A stretch of 64,000 nt of DNA from Dermacentor variabilis (Eukaryota > Arthropoda > Arachnida > Ixodida > Ixodidae). Shown one piece after another: positions 35,535 to 47,570 of this stretch; positions within the stretch are counted from its first letter, which is position 1; each line of letters opens with the position of its first letter. The notes under the pieces are model-generated. The model had not been told where the DNA came from. It did no database searches and saw nothing but the letters and a program-made list of their open reading frames with translations. The stretch is taken from positions 107,722,122-107,786,121 of the forward strand of contig NC_134570.1 in the NCBI RefSeq assembly GCF_050947875.1, in the 5' to 3' direction. The position numbers and the translations under genes are program-made.

Positions 35535-36445
35535 AAGCAGTATTATTTTCTGTGAAGCGTGGCTCGGCGCCAGGGTCGGACGGGTTACTTATCTAACATT
35601 CTGGGATTGGTGCCACTTTCGTGTCTGTTATTAGCCGCTGCTTTGAGAACTTTTAATTGCCGTCTAGTTTTCGCGACGGTCGTATTGTGCTTATACGTAC
35701 CTAAACACGATCCATCATCAGTTCGTCCAGAGGTCAAGGATGCTTCTCAACGTTGACTAGAAAACCTTCACAGCTGTTCTCACCCGACGCTTGGAAAACC
35801 TGATGCCATCCTTGATAAGACACCATCAGGCATGCTCAGTCCCTGGCAGAGAGATACAGTCTCTCGTTCGTTACGCGTGACATAATGACATACACGCTGA
35901 CCAAGTCAGCATGTGGTCTCTCAGTTTCACTATAGATAAAGAAAAGGCACGCGATCGCCTTGAAAGTAGCTAAATATTTAATGTACTGACCTCGTTCGGC
36001 TTTTCGTCAAATTTTATTGAACTTTTTATGAGCGCCTATTAATATATCCAAAGTACATTATTTCTTAATAGTCGGCAAAGTGCACCATTTTGTTACTCGT
36101 GGTGTTCGTCAAGGGTGCCCTCTATCCCCAGTACTATTTGTGCTCACCCTTGAGCTATTCCTGCGCTCGGTACTGAGAGATCCTTACGTGTGCAGCCTCC
36201 CACTGCCTGGTAGCGGTGTGGTGAAGGTGATAGCCTTCGCCGATAACATCACATTGTATCTCAAGAATGAAGATAGCTCTACTCTTAGCTACTCTCGTTT
36301 CTTTCAGAGGAGTTGTACTTCCTTGGGGAAGAGGAGTTCCTTCGACAGTGGTCGTGCCGTTTCCAGTCGGTGGCTGATGGACGTGTACGGCTTAATTTTC
36401 GACCAGCCTGTTTCTTGTAGACAGGTCATCAGAAGTGTTCATTGA
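35520..36445 (+). pseudogene. Tx1-like LINE ORF2: reverse transcriptase, broken
   Basis: Pieces: ADEVKAVLFSVKRGSAPGSDG (start of RT), then KTFTAVLTRRL, then SFTIDKEKARDRL (first catalytic Asp; the usual Phe of AFD is lost), then VTRGVRQGCPLSPVLF and IAFADNITLYL. The second Asp of the FADD box is Asn. Several stops and frameshifts. Inactive. Confidence 0.85.
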
Positions 36446-36829
36446 ATGCGCATAGAATGTAGGTGCCTGTGACTTCTGTGTGTGCGTGCTCTCGTATACA
36501 TGATCATTTTTTTATATACACACCTCATAGCATCACTTCAAAATTATGTAAAGTGTCTCTGTCACATCATCATCGTACATAACCATTGTGTACACTGTAT
36601 ATATAGAACATCATTTTATACATGTGACAATTAGTTTATGTGTAACTGCTTTACCGTGGGTCTATGTGGTTATATGTTATTGAGTGAGGACTCGGACGCT
36701 ACTTTGAGAACGCGCCGTGTATACAATGCTTCGTTTCTTGTACATGTTATCGTCTTGGTGGAATTGTGCCGTGATTGTGACTCAGTGTTCGTATCGTCTC
36801 TTGTTGAAATAAAGTTTTTCTAAACACAG

Positions 36830-38490
36830 CAAATTCCACACCTCTACCACGGCCTCTACGCCGATGACATTACTCTGTGGTCGGTGAGGAGGTGCATGGG
36901 CGAGGTGCAGGACAAGCTACAATAGGCCACAGACATTGTGAGCAGCTACGCCACGAAATGTGGACTTCGATGCGCCCCCCCCCCCCAGAAAAAGAAAAAA
37001 AATATAGGGGCTCCTGCTGATCGGTGAAGGCATGAGGGCTACGAAAGCGCCCGGACCCATCAGTGTAGTTGAACTAGACTGAGCCGCCATCAGACCCTCC
37101 CCCTGAATTAAAATACGCGGTACCACTTTCCAAGAGGACTGCAGAAACACACAGATGTTGTGCAAACTTCGTTCCACTACCACACAGATTACCCACATGT
37201 TGTGCAGAATCACCGCCAAATTTCGGGCATGAAAAATCAAGACACAGTGCGTGTCGTGGAGGCTTTCGTTCTCTCACGCACTGCGTGTGTCGCCCTCTGT
37301 GCAACCCTGAGACCGAGAGAACGCCAAAAACTGGACCGGCTCGTCCGAAAATCCTCGAAGCAAGCACTCGGGCTGCTCGCCAATGAACACTTCGACAGAG
37401 AAACTACTCGCGTCGGGGCTGCACAGCACTGCAGACCAACTTACAGAGGTCCATCTCACAGCCCAGCATCATCGCCTGGCGACTATACCTCGACTGGCCG
37501 AAACATTCTTTCGCGCTTGTGGCACTCGATGCCAATCTAGGCCACAGATGGAGCCCATAGATTCGACATACGAGACAACGTACTTGTGGCACCCCTGCCC
37601 CGCAGCATGCATCCCCCGCACCACGAGGGCAGATGGAAATCCCAACATCGAGCACCAGAAAGAAAGTGCGGAGCAGCCGGTCAAGCGGTCTATACGGGCG
37701 CGGCGGGCTATGTTCGTGCGAACGCCATTAGGGCCGTGGACACCAACAACCAAGAAGTACTCGCGGGCCGCACTCTCCGACAAACAACTATTCCCTGCAA
37801 GCAGCGGAAACGGCTATCTCGCTGGCCATCGCTGATACAAACGCAACTATCACCATCACGGATAGACAAGGGGCGTGCCTCCATCTCCTTCGTCCACGGA
37901 AAAAATATCCACCACAGCTGCGCTGAAACTCCTTATGCAACGACCACCGATACGCAAAACCACCATCGTATGGGCACCTGCTCACTCAAGTCTCCGCAGG
38001 AGCCTCGCAGCTCACACGAGTGCTCGAGAATTAGCCGGCGGGGCATTGCGAGACGACCACCAGAGGTTTGACCAACAGACGGTTACTTATTTTCACCCAG
38101 CACTACAGAATATAGCTCATAAAACGTATCCGTCGGGACACAGCTCCCTCACCAAAAATAAAATGAGGCGATAATGAGACAGCTTCAGACCAACAGTTGT
38201 CCACACTCAAGCCGCCTAAACGCCATCTTCTCCCCTCTATACATTTCCTCGTGTTCTGACTGTGGGGAGCCCACCTCATTTTATACCACATGGCATGGGC
38301 CTGTCAGCGTATAATCACACCCTAGACGTACTTGCTAATCCATGTTACGAGCACTGGAGGAGAGAGCCGGCCATCTCTCGAGGGCCAGCTCTACGGGTGG
38401 TAGACCGGGCAACAACGGCTGCAAGATCCACGTTGGTCCCGGACCGACACCGCCGATCAAGCGAAATTCCTGGGTTTCAATAAACGTTTA
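36830..38490 (+). mobile_element. 5'-truncated I-like LINE with RNase H
   Basis: Begins abruptly inside the RT at YADDITLW (intact catalytic box). The thumb follows (RVVEAFVLSRTACVALCATL at 37,228 on), then a degraded RNase H segment (AISLAIADTNATITITD; APAHSSLRR) and a C-terminal piece (LYHMAWACQ), ending GGGTTTCAATAAACG near 38,475-38,490. Frameshifts throughout. It starts exactly where the Tx1-like 3' end finishes, but I see no target duplication. Confidence 0.82.
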
Positions 38491-38632
38491 TCTCTCCTCC
38501 TGTGGATGATTTCAACAGGCGCCAGAGAAACCAACATAGACATGATGATGGTTTATTCCCTTCCCCCTTCAAAACGAGGCGGCGACAGTCAGTAATGTAA
38601 CCTGCTTGAGCTAGCCAAGTAATCTAAATACT

Positions 38633-38742
38633 CTTGGATTGAAGAGCGAAGTGACGCAGACAGAGTCTAGAAGCAGACAGGACGAGCACTCGTCCTGTCT
38701 GCGTCTAGTAACTGTCTGTGTCACTTGGCGCTACAATCCAAG
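38633..38742. repeat. Fold-back element, ~55-bp arms
   Basis: A nearly continuous palindrome: the left arm begins CTTGGATTGAAG and the right arm ends GCGCTACAATCCAAG. The centre, GCAGACAGGACGAG against CTCGTCCTGTCTGC, is perfect. I remember the TCACTTGGCGCTACAA arm from other tick sequence, which suggests a mobile palindromic family. Confidence 0.85.
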
Positions 38743-39590
38743 AATATGTTACCGTTCTAACTCGCCCCCCCCCCAACCTTGTATCCTTTTGCGTAATCTA
38801 AATATATTTATCAGTCTAGCATTTTTGTGTATGCTCCCGCAATACTTTCTCTCTTCCTTAAAACATGTGTATCTACCTTGCATAGTTATACGTATGCCTG
38901 TAGCGGATGCGATCCTATCGATTTCATCCCAGCTTTTTTTCCCCCCACCAATACTTTAAACGTCTCTTGCCTATCTCGACTGCTAGGCTGTTTAATGACA
39001 AACCTCCTGCGCACGGACGCTTCTGAGGGGCACACTGACGAAGTCACCCGAATCCAATATGGCGTCGTGTGAACGCTACGCAATGGTGCTCCGCGGCGGC
39101 GCTATAGTTGCGTCGCAAAGTGAATTGTACGTCATTGCATCTTTGATTGCGTGCAAACCAAGAACGCGCGCACAGCCCAGACTTTCCCTTGGCAAGAAAC
39201 TCTACAAATCAGGCGTCGAGGCCGCTGCTGCTCACCGGGCAAACAGGACCCATAATATAGGAACGCATATGAGTGGGAGAGCGCACCCAAAAGATTTATT
39301 GGCGCTGTAACAAAAATAAAATAAGCGTTCACAGGGTGTACCCGTGAAGAGAAGAACCACATGTTGCGCTTCCGGGTATAGTCTTCTGAAGTAATGCTTG
39401 TTGAAAAATACCCATTTATTTTGCCTCCTGTCTGATGGCACTCGAATAATTGCGCTATCTTTCCTTTTGGGAAAGACGGCGATTGATATACAGCTCAACG
39501 AGGTTTCTTCTGTGCGCCGAAATTAACACTTATGTCCTATGAAAAACCGTTTAAAAGCGCTTCGCGTTTTCAAGCGCTGCAGCCATACCC

Positions 39591-39616
39591 CCTCCTCCTC
39601 CTCCTCCTCCTCCTCC
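39591..39616. repeat. (CCT)n microsatellite
   Basis: Perfect CCT units. Confidence 0.95.
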
Positions 39617-39776
39617 ACGCGCGCAACGTCCTGAGGGACCCGTTTCCAACTTTCTCTCCCCCTACTTTCATTCCCTACCCCCTGTGCAGCGCGGTTGAGG
39701 TGTCCTCTGCTGAGAGACAGTTACTGCGCTGCACTTTACCCCAACCTTTCCTTCCCATATTCAAGAATCTCCTTCT

Positions 39777-39777
<1 letters not shown>

Positions 39778-39813
<36 letters not shown>
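39778..39813. repeat. (CT)n microsatellite
   Basis: About 18 CT units. Confidence 0.95.
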
Positions 39814-39819
<6 letters not shown>

Positions 39820-40570
39820 TTTAGGTCGGAGTGCGCGATAACGTAAAGATTGTGCTCTTTCTTGTCATTCGCGTCGACTATATCGGCCGGTTCGCAGCTC
39901 GTGCCCCGTCGCTCTTGTGCCGCGATGAGTCGGTGGCCGCCTGATCGCGTATTGCACCACCAGCACACTGCTCCTTCTTGACTTTCGCGTCCTTTATGAC
40001 GTTTGTGGTCGCATTACGTTGAATATATTAACGAGATCATGCGTGTAATCCACGGTCTCTCGACAGAAGCGGTGCCGACGGCGTTGACGGGAAATTCGCG
40101 TTTTTCACCGGGGCCTGGTATCAGTTGAAGCTGCAAACCTAAGGTCGGTAAACTTAGCGAGCATATAGTCTTCTAGTAGCAATTATGCCTTTCTTAGTCT
40201 TCGAAACCTTTATAGTAACTATGCTGAGATTGAATTGCCCTGGTAAAATTCCTAAGAGGCCTTAAGTCATGTTCAGTGCGGCGCCTTCAAGTTATCTCAA
40301 GGCGGATTGCAGAAGAACACCAAACAGCTTATTAGTCAGCCAGCATGGGTGCATCAAAGCCGGAGTAATTTTCTACGCAAAGCTATATCTTGAAATCTGA
40401 TACCATGTTAGAATATAAGAGGTCGTTTTGGCATTTTCGCATTCCGGCTGTTGACTCGCCAACGCAGCAGGCGACTGAAAGCAACATTTTAAATAAATAA
40501 TAATGATAAATGGAAGATTCCCAGGAGTGGTTCGCATGGAAGAAACCAAAGTGCTGATTTAGGCTAATTT

Positions 40571-40762
40571 GTCGACATGTTGAACAAACCGCGCCGACGC
40601 CAGTAAGAAATATTGACGCCAAAAAGCGACAATATCTCGTCAGCCGACATGTTTAACAAACAGCGCAGACAGACAGCACTAAATGAAGGCAACACTGAGG
40701 GAGCATCTGTGCTGTCGTCTTCCTCTATAGTCCTGTCGGCCTGCACTGTTTGTTCAATGTGG
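40571..40762. repeat. Weak inverted repeat, possible MITE remnant
   Basis: CGACATGTTGAACAAAC at the left is echoed on the minus strand at the right end (CCACATTGAACAAAC), with a further direct copy at 40,642. Imperfect, with no clear target duplication. Confidence 0.35.
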
Positions 40763-42449
40763 AGAGAAAAAAAATTCCGAGATATTCATCATCATAACAT
40801 AGCGACTTGCGAAAAAAAAAAAAAGTACGGAGCGTTTCGGGCGTCGACCCGCGGTGACATTGTCTGAAAAGCCGCACTGCTTACCTCCCAGAAGTGCTGC
40901 TCTGATTCCGTCACGTGACAAGTGAGCAGAGTAGGCATTGCAGGCGTTAGCTCCAACGAACGATGGTGTCGCTTAATCTTCAACAGCCGGCTATGTTGCG
41001 CCGATTTTATGCGCATAATAATATAAGTACATTGCCCTTTCACCGCGGAACTCTCTTTCGCGTCCGTCCGAGTTCCTTGGCGCCTGACCACGGTCGAGGG
41101 GCGAACGGAGGAGAAATTCCAAAAGGGGGAGAAGGTTCACATTGAGAAGCGGATAACACATGCTCGAACCATGGGCGTTGTTGTTTAAATAAATCATAAA
41201 GTGCCGGGAAAATAGGCCTCCGAAGGCCCGGCTACCTCAATCATCGGTATTAAACTGCAGCGACTGATGAGTGTACGAAGAAAAGAGACAAACGATCGAG
41301 AAGGAAGGAACAGACAAAGGAAAGAGAGCGGAGAAATAAAACACCACTTAGCTATATAAAAGCTACATGCATTATCTCAGGCGCCACATAATTTCCATTA
41401 CGATTGCCGCCTCAGGGACATCCATTACTCTCCTGTGGAGAGTAAATGCCCGTTTCCATCGGCTGGTTTGTCTTCGCTGATGGTATGGCCAACGTCGTTA
41501 TTAGCCGGCGTCCTCTCTTACGCGCAGATTTATCTTAACAACATGTTCGGCGCATACGGATCCTTGTTCCCGGTGCTCCTCTGGTCAGCATATCGAAGAG
41601 TTGCTCGTATGCCACGCTACAACGGGCCCTACCGCGTTTTGTGGTATATAACGGTGGCGTGGTGGCAGCACGCCACCGAAGTAATCTGTGAGAATGTCCC
41701 GATCAAACCTACGGCTCCGTCTAAGCGCCCACAGAGCGATATTTTCCCCGTCGGTCGACTCGAGCCACATAACCTGGTCCACGATACTGTGCCGTGGCCA
41801 ACCCCGCGTCTCTGATTTTGCCCTGGGGTTAGTGTCGTGAGGGTGAAGGAAACCAAAGCATCAGTGTCAGACGACAGCAACGATACGAGTAGAAAGTGGA
41901 TGTCTTTTTTCGTGACTCTTTTGGTTTAAATGTGAAGCTTTCACCTCTTATTCTCTCCTGTGAACATTTGTAGATGTATACACGCTTTTGTACAACAATG
42001 TGCTTAATCAGAGCGCGCTTTATTGGCGCCATGCGAACGTTCAATCACAGCAGGCGTTTTCAGAACGCAGTCACTGTCTGTTCAGTCATGACATGAAAAG
42101 CAAAGCAAAAACAAAACAAAACAAAAAAGAACCTTGCACACAGCGAAGAATAAAGCACGTCGAGGAAAGGTTGGTGCAGGTTCTCATGAAGGTGCACCAA
42201 GTCAGATAATGAAAACACATTCCCGATAGATCGTTTCTGCATTCACAGAATATTTTACATGGGAGGGTCAAAGTACCAAAGGCAGGTAGTGATTACTGAA
42301 AGTAAAAAAATTGGTTGTACATATTGCGAAAAGTAAAGCTAGCAAGTGAGGTATAACTAAATTTGTACTACTTGTATAAAACAATAAAGTATAAGAATAT
42401 TTCCTCCTATATAGGCGACTTGACGCGTTTTGTCACAGAAACCAGCGCG

Positions 42450-42965
42450 CCGCCGCGCTCACATCTCTTTGCCTGTTGAAGCGGCCTTATAACGTGGAAC
42501 ACCGAGCGGTTCAGCTTAGAAAAATTAAATATTTTTGAGAACTATATATTTTCGCTCATTTTGGATAATAATTAGACGAGAAAATCAAAATCACCGTTTG
42601 TTCTATTTAATTTTTAATTCGGCACCAACACCTCAGCGCCGAAACATCATTGTGACTCCGTAAGCTGTCTCAAAACTTACTAAGTTCTGTCTTTGGCTCC
42701 TATAGAACAAAACGTAGTCACATTTACCGATAAAAAAAGTCTAAGCAGGCCTGAGTAGACGCCGTTAAAATTCATGATGTCAAGGCTAGTTCGCGCGGGC
42801 AATTCAAAGCGGCGACGCCATCCGTCTTTCGTATTTTCTTTTTGGCTCATCAAGCCTGTTCTCACGGTAAGAGTTGCTTTCTCTTGGTATTGTAGTAAGG
42901 TGATATACTAATACAGCTCTAACTGTTTTTCTCTTTGGTGTCCCTTTAAGTCCAAAAAGACATCG
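42450..42965 (-). repeat. Possible noncoding dispersed repeat
   Basis: On the minus strand it begins near TTAAAGGGACACCAAAGAG and includes a CGCGCCGCCGCG-type segment at the far end. A similar start (GAGACACTAAAGG) opens the block at 63,262. Assigned from memory of common tick repeats. Noncoding. Confidence 0.35.
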
Positions 42966-43338
42966 TTTATAAATTAAAAGAGAAACTGTACCCAGCCGCC
43001 GCGGTCCCAGCTCAGCAGGTAAATGACACGCGAACAAAGGTGCCAGTTTTGCTCCCAGCCGTACTACGCTGAGCCGCGGAATCGACGATGGCTAACCGTC
43101 CTTCGTTCAAACGCTGCCAACATAAATGCATCCGGCGATTCCGAATGCGACGTTGCAAATATGAAACATAACTTGCTCTCCATTGATCGTAAAACCAGTT
43201 TTTAGAGGCCGTAGCACGGTGTGCCGCAAGATGCTTTTTCCGAAGTTTCATTATTCGAAGCTTCTTGAAGATCACCTAACGCTGGGGGTTGGCCCTCATG
43301 GCCCCGCGATTCCAGGGGAGGAAGCATTTGCTCTCTAC

Positions 43339-43340
<2 letters not shown>

Positions 43341-43407
<67 letters not shown>

Positions 43408-43429
43408 ACTACTACTACTACTACTACTG

Positions 43430-43486
<57 letters not shown>

Positions 43487-43500
43487 ATACTACTACTACT

Positions 43501-43563
<63 letters not shown>
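43341..43563. repeat. Compound microsatellite (CTG)n(CTA)n(TAG)n forming a hairpin
   Basis: (CTG)n at 43,341-43,407, (CTA)n to 43,499, then (GTA)n from 43,501 to 43,563. The CTA and TAG tracts are reverse complements, giving 63-bp arms with one mismatch around a single central base. The tract lies about 200 bp inside intron 2 of the T-box gene. It yields long poly-Ala/Thr/Val or poly-Leu frames that are not genes. Confidence 0.97.
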
Positions 43564-43765
43564 TTCCTACTGCTGCTATACTACTTCTGACGCCGCAGAC
43601 GCTTTAACCTGCAATTTTGCTGGAAAACTCGGCGACAAGCAAGTGACCATCGATCAGTCTTCGGGCCACATACCACTGTTCTTTTTTTTTCTAAATACCG
43701 AGCACTGTCGACGTCCTCGACCGCGTCCATCGATCACGCGAACCAAAGTCCAAACGCACTCTCAC

Positions 43766-44105
43766 CTTCCGGCCTTGGTGACGATCATCTCGGTGCCCAG
43801 GGCGTTGAACTCGTCCCACAGGGCCTTCATCTCTAGCGAGGCGCCCACTCCGACCAGCTTCGGGTGCAAGGGCTTGCGCTCGTCCTCGGCACAGCCGCCG
43901 GACTGCGACAACGCGGGCGAACACGAACCGCCGCCGCCGCTGTCGTCCGCCGACGAACAGCGGCCGCCGCCGGACGAGGCGCCTTCGAGGCACGGCGACC
44001 CTACGCGGCCATCGGAGGAACCCTTGCAGCTGTCCGGGAACTCGGTCGAGCTCCGGTACGCCTCGGCCAGGCTGGGTCGGTCCTTCGTGCTCGTCAGCAG
44101 GCAGG
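43766..44105 (-). CDS. org-1: T-box transcription factor (Tbx1/org-1 class), exon 2
   Basis: 340 bp. It encodes a Ser/Gly-rich linker followed by [23 protein letters not shown], which is the start of the T-box DNA-binding domain. EMKALWDEF and [10 protein letters not shown] fit the Tbx1/Tbx10/org-1 class better than Tbx20 (TEMIITK) or Tbx2/3 (TEMVITK). On the minus strand the acceptor is CGAAAAG/CCTGC after a pyrimidine-rich stretch, and the donor is GGAAG/GTGAGAG at 43,766/43,765. Entry in phase 1 matches exon 1 and exit is phase 2. The rest of the T-box (about 160 residues) must be in exons further downstream, which I did not find here. Family role: DNA-binding developmental regulator (in flies, visceral and alary muscle identity). 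The class is strongly supported; exact orthology is inferred. Confidence 0.88.
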
Positions 44106-45009
44106 CTTTTCGGGGTGGCGTACGGGGAAGAGAAAAACAACGACGCCCCGTTCGAGAAACGAGCACCAAGTACACAGCGTGGAATAAGAGACGCGCCGAC
44201 GCACGGGCACACGCAACGAGCCCGTGCATGCATATATTACTCCATCTCACTAACCCAGTGCGGTGTTGCGAGAGCCACGGGTCGCGTCGGCCAAGTCGTG
44301 GCTGGCGCGACCCAGGAGGGACCCAAGAGGAGGGCCTCTCCATTGTCTGCCTCTAATCGCCCTCCGCGCAACGCCGGCTGAAACGAACCGTCACGGAAGG
44401 ATTAGTGGAGCGCAATGGGCGAGTCCTCCTCCCTTCACTGAACCAAAGCACCCGGTCTCGTTTGTGATTGGGCGGCCACGAGCCGTATAAGCTTTGCTTC
44501 ACTAAACAGGATTTTTTTTTTTTTTTGTACAAAGTTGGCAAATTATGAAGCCTTAGGCAGTTGCGATGTTCTGCCTTCAATTTCGTTGCGCTGCGGTGAC
44601 AACTGTGGCTGAGCACCGCCCAGTGCGGTTCATGGTTATTTAAACGTTACGAGCGTCCGTTTAAATTGATAAATGTCAGTTCTCCAACTTAGAACATGGC
44701 TAATCACGCAGTTCTGCGGAAGCGCGCAAGGTGGAGGAAGTGAGGTCGGCGGGATGGCAGTGTTCTCTTTGATCAGCCTCCAAAGCAAGAGAGCACCCCA
44801 GATAACAGAGCTCGGATGAGAGCCATATCGCAATTTAGCTACGACCACTTATCTTTCAAATATTTAAACTATACAGACACAATACACGCCGTCTAGGCGA
44901 GATTCTTCGGAGGTTATACAGATTGGCTTAATCGACTTGATCGCTTGACTTAAAGCTTTGACTGCAGCAATAGACATGCAACTGTTAATCCTCCTTTTTC
45001 TTTCCCGCG

Positions 45010-45108
45010 ACTGAGGCTTTTTGGCGCACGAAAAGGGTCGAGAGACAGTGGCAAGACGCGGACACACCACTGTCTCTCGTCCCTTTTCGTGCGCTAAAAA
45101 ACCTCAGT
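45010..45108. repeat. Fold-back element, 42-bp arms
   Basis: Arms 45,010-45,051 and 45,067-45,108 are reverse complements with three mismatches, around a 15-bp loop. They run ACTGAGG at the outer ends to GAGACAGTGG at the inner ends. A different sequence from the fold-back at 38,633. Confidence 0.9.
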
Positions 45109-45312
45109 TATGGAATACCAACACGCCCTAACCTACGCTCTTTCCCGCGGTTTCTTTCCGCGTCCGAGCAAAAGCACGCATCTATTAACTATCGCGTAGC
45201 ACACAATCTAATCCGATTGAGCGACCTATCCTTTAATAATACGAATACCTGTTGAACAGGTAGCAAGCTTTTCCGCGTGTGGAAGTAGCTGGCCGAGTGT
45301 GATAGGGGATTA

Positions 45313-45590
45313 GCTAATGTTTAGTTTAGTTTAGTTGATTTATTTTCACCACACTGGTACACATCAATATGTACATTAGTGGCAAAGGATAGTGGGGTGA
45401 AACTGCGTTTGAACAGCTTGACAAGTCCCACTGCCACATAAAACATACGTGCCATGCGGGTGATGAGATTAAGAAATTGATAAGCCCCGGATAGGTTTGG
45501 TTGGTGCTTGATAAGGGTAATTCGGCATCTCTCAGAGATGGCTTCGTCCTGCATTGAACGACGATGGTGAAAGTATAAGGAATGACCAAG
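45313..45590 (-). mobile_element. Probable retroelement 3' end
   Basis: On the minus strand it ends GTGGTGAAAATAAATC followed by repeated AACTA units, a polyadenylation signal with a microsatellite-like tail. The upstream part is open for 87 codons but matches no domain I know. 5'-truncated. Confidence 0.5.
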
Positions 45591-46165
45591 CGTGATGCTC
45601 GATCCAGTCGTTAGACGAATCGAACGTAGACCAGCAGGAGGCCACTGTCGTCGCTACTACTGCAACGTCCACTATCGTTCGCTCCTTTCTCTACTAGCTC
45701 CGACAGTCCCTTGCATCCGTTCTAGCGCACCTTGACACTAGACCATTGTCCCTCGACACGATTTTCACATGCCGCCGACAGAAGACATCGCAGGTGAAGG
45801 CGATGAAGGGACTACTTCGGTTTTTGAAAGAGACGGGATTGGAAAAGCGGCTGTGACAGTGATATCACGTACCACGCCAGATTGATGGACTCTAACGGAC
45901 GATGTGCGTGTGCTATGTGCTCTCTTTATTCCCCATCTTTCATCGCCCCCATCCCTCTCCCATGTGTAGGGTAGCAAACCGGTTAAGCTAAACTGGTTAA
46001 CCTCCCTGCCTTTCCTTCTTCACTTTTTCCTTCCTTCTTTCCTCTACTAGATCATTTTGGTATATTTTCTTCCTTTAAATTAAAGCACACACATATTCTA
46101 TATGTCGTTTGACTGTTCAACAACATTTGTTTTTCTTGGTTTCATTTCTTTAGCTCGTACGATCC

Positions 46166-46642
46166 TCATCGGCACGGGAGTTCGGCGTTATGTTCGGCTG
46201 CCCTATAGATTCCATATAGCTGAAGGATGAGTTGAACACGCTTTTTTATAGGATTCTGCAAGATGAAGGCGATCTGTAAAATGACATCGCAACCTAACAC
46301 TGTACCATACGCTGTCGCTGCGGTTCGGCTTGTCCCAGTTCCAGCTATGACCAAAGTAAACGCACAAGTCAGCAGAATGACCCAGCTCGACATCGTATAA
46401 GGCCAGCCGAACGGGTAAGACCACGGTGTGGTACTTGTCACCGTTGGTAGCAGCCAGAAAGCGATAAACCATCTTATAATGTGCGTCAACTGCACCGAAT
46501 TCCACAAGCAAGTTATGTGTGAAAGACTCATTATGCCTACAGTGAGCAGGTGCGAAACTGATAATAAGTTCAACATGATTACCAGGCGCTGAAAACTGTG
46601 CTTGCCTGATGTCTGATGGCTTTCCCTACGTACATCACACAC
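46166..46642 (-). other. Unrecognised 158-codon open frame
   Basis: A hydrophobic frame (LLPTVTS, VILLTCAFTLVI) overlapping a second open frame with more ordinary composition (LVEFGAVDAHYKMVYRF). I do not recognise either, and no splice sites stand out. Possibly a transposon remnant. Confidence 0.2.
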
Positions 46643-46839
46643 TTTGGAAGATTTTGGTTCCCGTGGTCATTTCTGGCACCGCAAAAGTACCTCGGGCACT
46701 TACACACGAGCTGTTTGACATTTTGGGAAACTTAGCCAACCGGAAAGTTACTCTGGTTAACATCTCGGTCTTTCATCTTTTATTTTCTTTCTCCCTCTCT
46801 CTACCTGGCTGATTATTCAATTTGGATCGTGTAATTATT

Positions 46840-47340
46840 TTGGACAATACAAGGCAGAGGACGACGCCAGGCTTACCGCCGAGCTTCAACGTCTCAAGAA
46901 AGCAGGCGTCGCTCTCAAGACACTGAAATTCTAATTCCTCAAAACTCTAATCAAGTTGCTTAAGTGAGCAGGTCATCATCGCGGATCCCGCTAAAACAGG
47001 AGCGATCCGAAGGATCCCATCTCCTGAACATTCTGGCGAGCACAGGTCACTACTGGGTTTGGTATTTTCCATCCATCCAAGATCCTTCTAAGATTAGCTA
47101 CTAAAACCTAACCTTCGAGACACGTATACCCCATCATCTCGGTGTACAGCTCGTCTTTGAATAGGCTGCAACAGCGCTTCTTTTAACTGTTTCGCTGTTT
47201 CGTAGCAATATCAAAGTTGCTTTGGCAATGACGCCCTTTCCATGTTATTACAACCCTCGGAAACATCAAGTGTCATCAGCAGACGCATCGTCCTATGGTT
47301 TAGGGACAGCGTTTCTCCAAGTCCACGATGAAAGAAAAAC
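46840..47340 (+). pseudogene. Ty3/gypsy pol fragment: RT end to RNase H start
   Basis: Pieces in order in shifted frames: DARLTAELQRLKKAGVALK (RT C-terminal part), ADPAKTGAIRRIPSPEH and LLGLVF (connection region), then YYNPRKHQVSSADASSYGLG (RNase H start with its catalytic Asp). Characteristic of Ty3/gypsy elements. Stops and frameshifts make it dead. The integrase of a similar element, same strand, lies at 52,070; the two may be halves of one insertion split by later ones. Confidence 0.85.
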
Positions 47341-47365
47341 GCGCTAAAGATTAAGTAAATTGTTG

Positions 47366-47570
47366 GTTTTCACGTCCCTATATCACGCCGTAGGCCGCCA
47401 CACCGTATATAGTGGAGGACTCCGGAATAATTTTGACCACACGCGGGGTTCTTTCCGAGTCCCGCGAGCGTTTCTGCGTTTCGCCCCCATCGAAATGTGG
47501 CCGTCGCGGCCGGGATGGAGCCCGTGACCTCGAGCTCGACAGCGGGAGGCCATTACCGCGTGTGCCCGGG
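47366..47570 (-). mobile_element. Diverged Ruka-type SINE
   Basis: Shares the body with the other SINEs (GTGGAGGACTCCGGAA, GGGGTTCTTT, TTTCGCCCCCATCGAAATG, GGCCGGGATGGAGCCC) but with many changes and a degraded tRNA head. An old copy. Confidence 0.8.

Larger units (their letters stand above)
31899..36829 (+). mobile_element. Tx1-like (L1 group) LINE, long but decayed
   Basis: In order: untranslated leader, ORF1 (32,652 on) with zinc knuckles, ORF2 from ATG at 34,208 with endonuclease, then RT to about 36,300, then a 3' part ending GAAATAAAGTTTTTC at about 36,805-36,820. Frameshifts are frequent, and parts of RT look deleted. The RT signature reads FADN instead of FADD. Placement near Tx1 rests on the RT style (DKEKARDRL ... 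GVRQGCPLSPVLF) and the CCHC ORF1. It is followed directly by another LINE at 36,830. Confidence 0.85.
38491..43340. other. No gene recognised; scattered simple repeats
   Basis: About 4.8 kb. The longest open frame is 126 aa at 41,435-41,815, without a recognisable domain. Listed separately: a fold-back, a (CCT)n and a (CT)n tract, a weak inverted repeat and a possible noncoding dispersed repeat. I searched here for the next T-box exon (RMFP... on the minus strand) and did not see one. Confidence 0.4.
44106..46839. other. Intron 1 of the T-box gene, proximal part
   Basis: Besides the fold-back and LINE 3' end listed below, I see nothing coding. 45,880-46,080 resembles a sequence common in ticks (GTAGGGTAGCAAACCGG, GGTTAACCTCCCTGCC), recalled from memory only. 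Confidence 0.45.

Noticed and set aside
41435..41815. 126-codon frame with a hydrophobic start
   Set aside because: No recognisable domain, splice signals or relatives within the window.
43183..43590. Poly-Ala/Thr/Val and poly-Leu frames
   Set aside because: Direct translation of the (CTG)n(CTA)n(TAG)n microsatellite.
1..43765. Remaining T-box exons (RMFP... to the end of the domain)
   Set aside because: I searched the minus strand by eye, most closely over 38,500-43,765, and found no matching peptide; small exons could have been missed.
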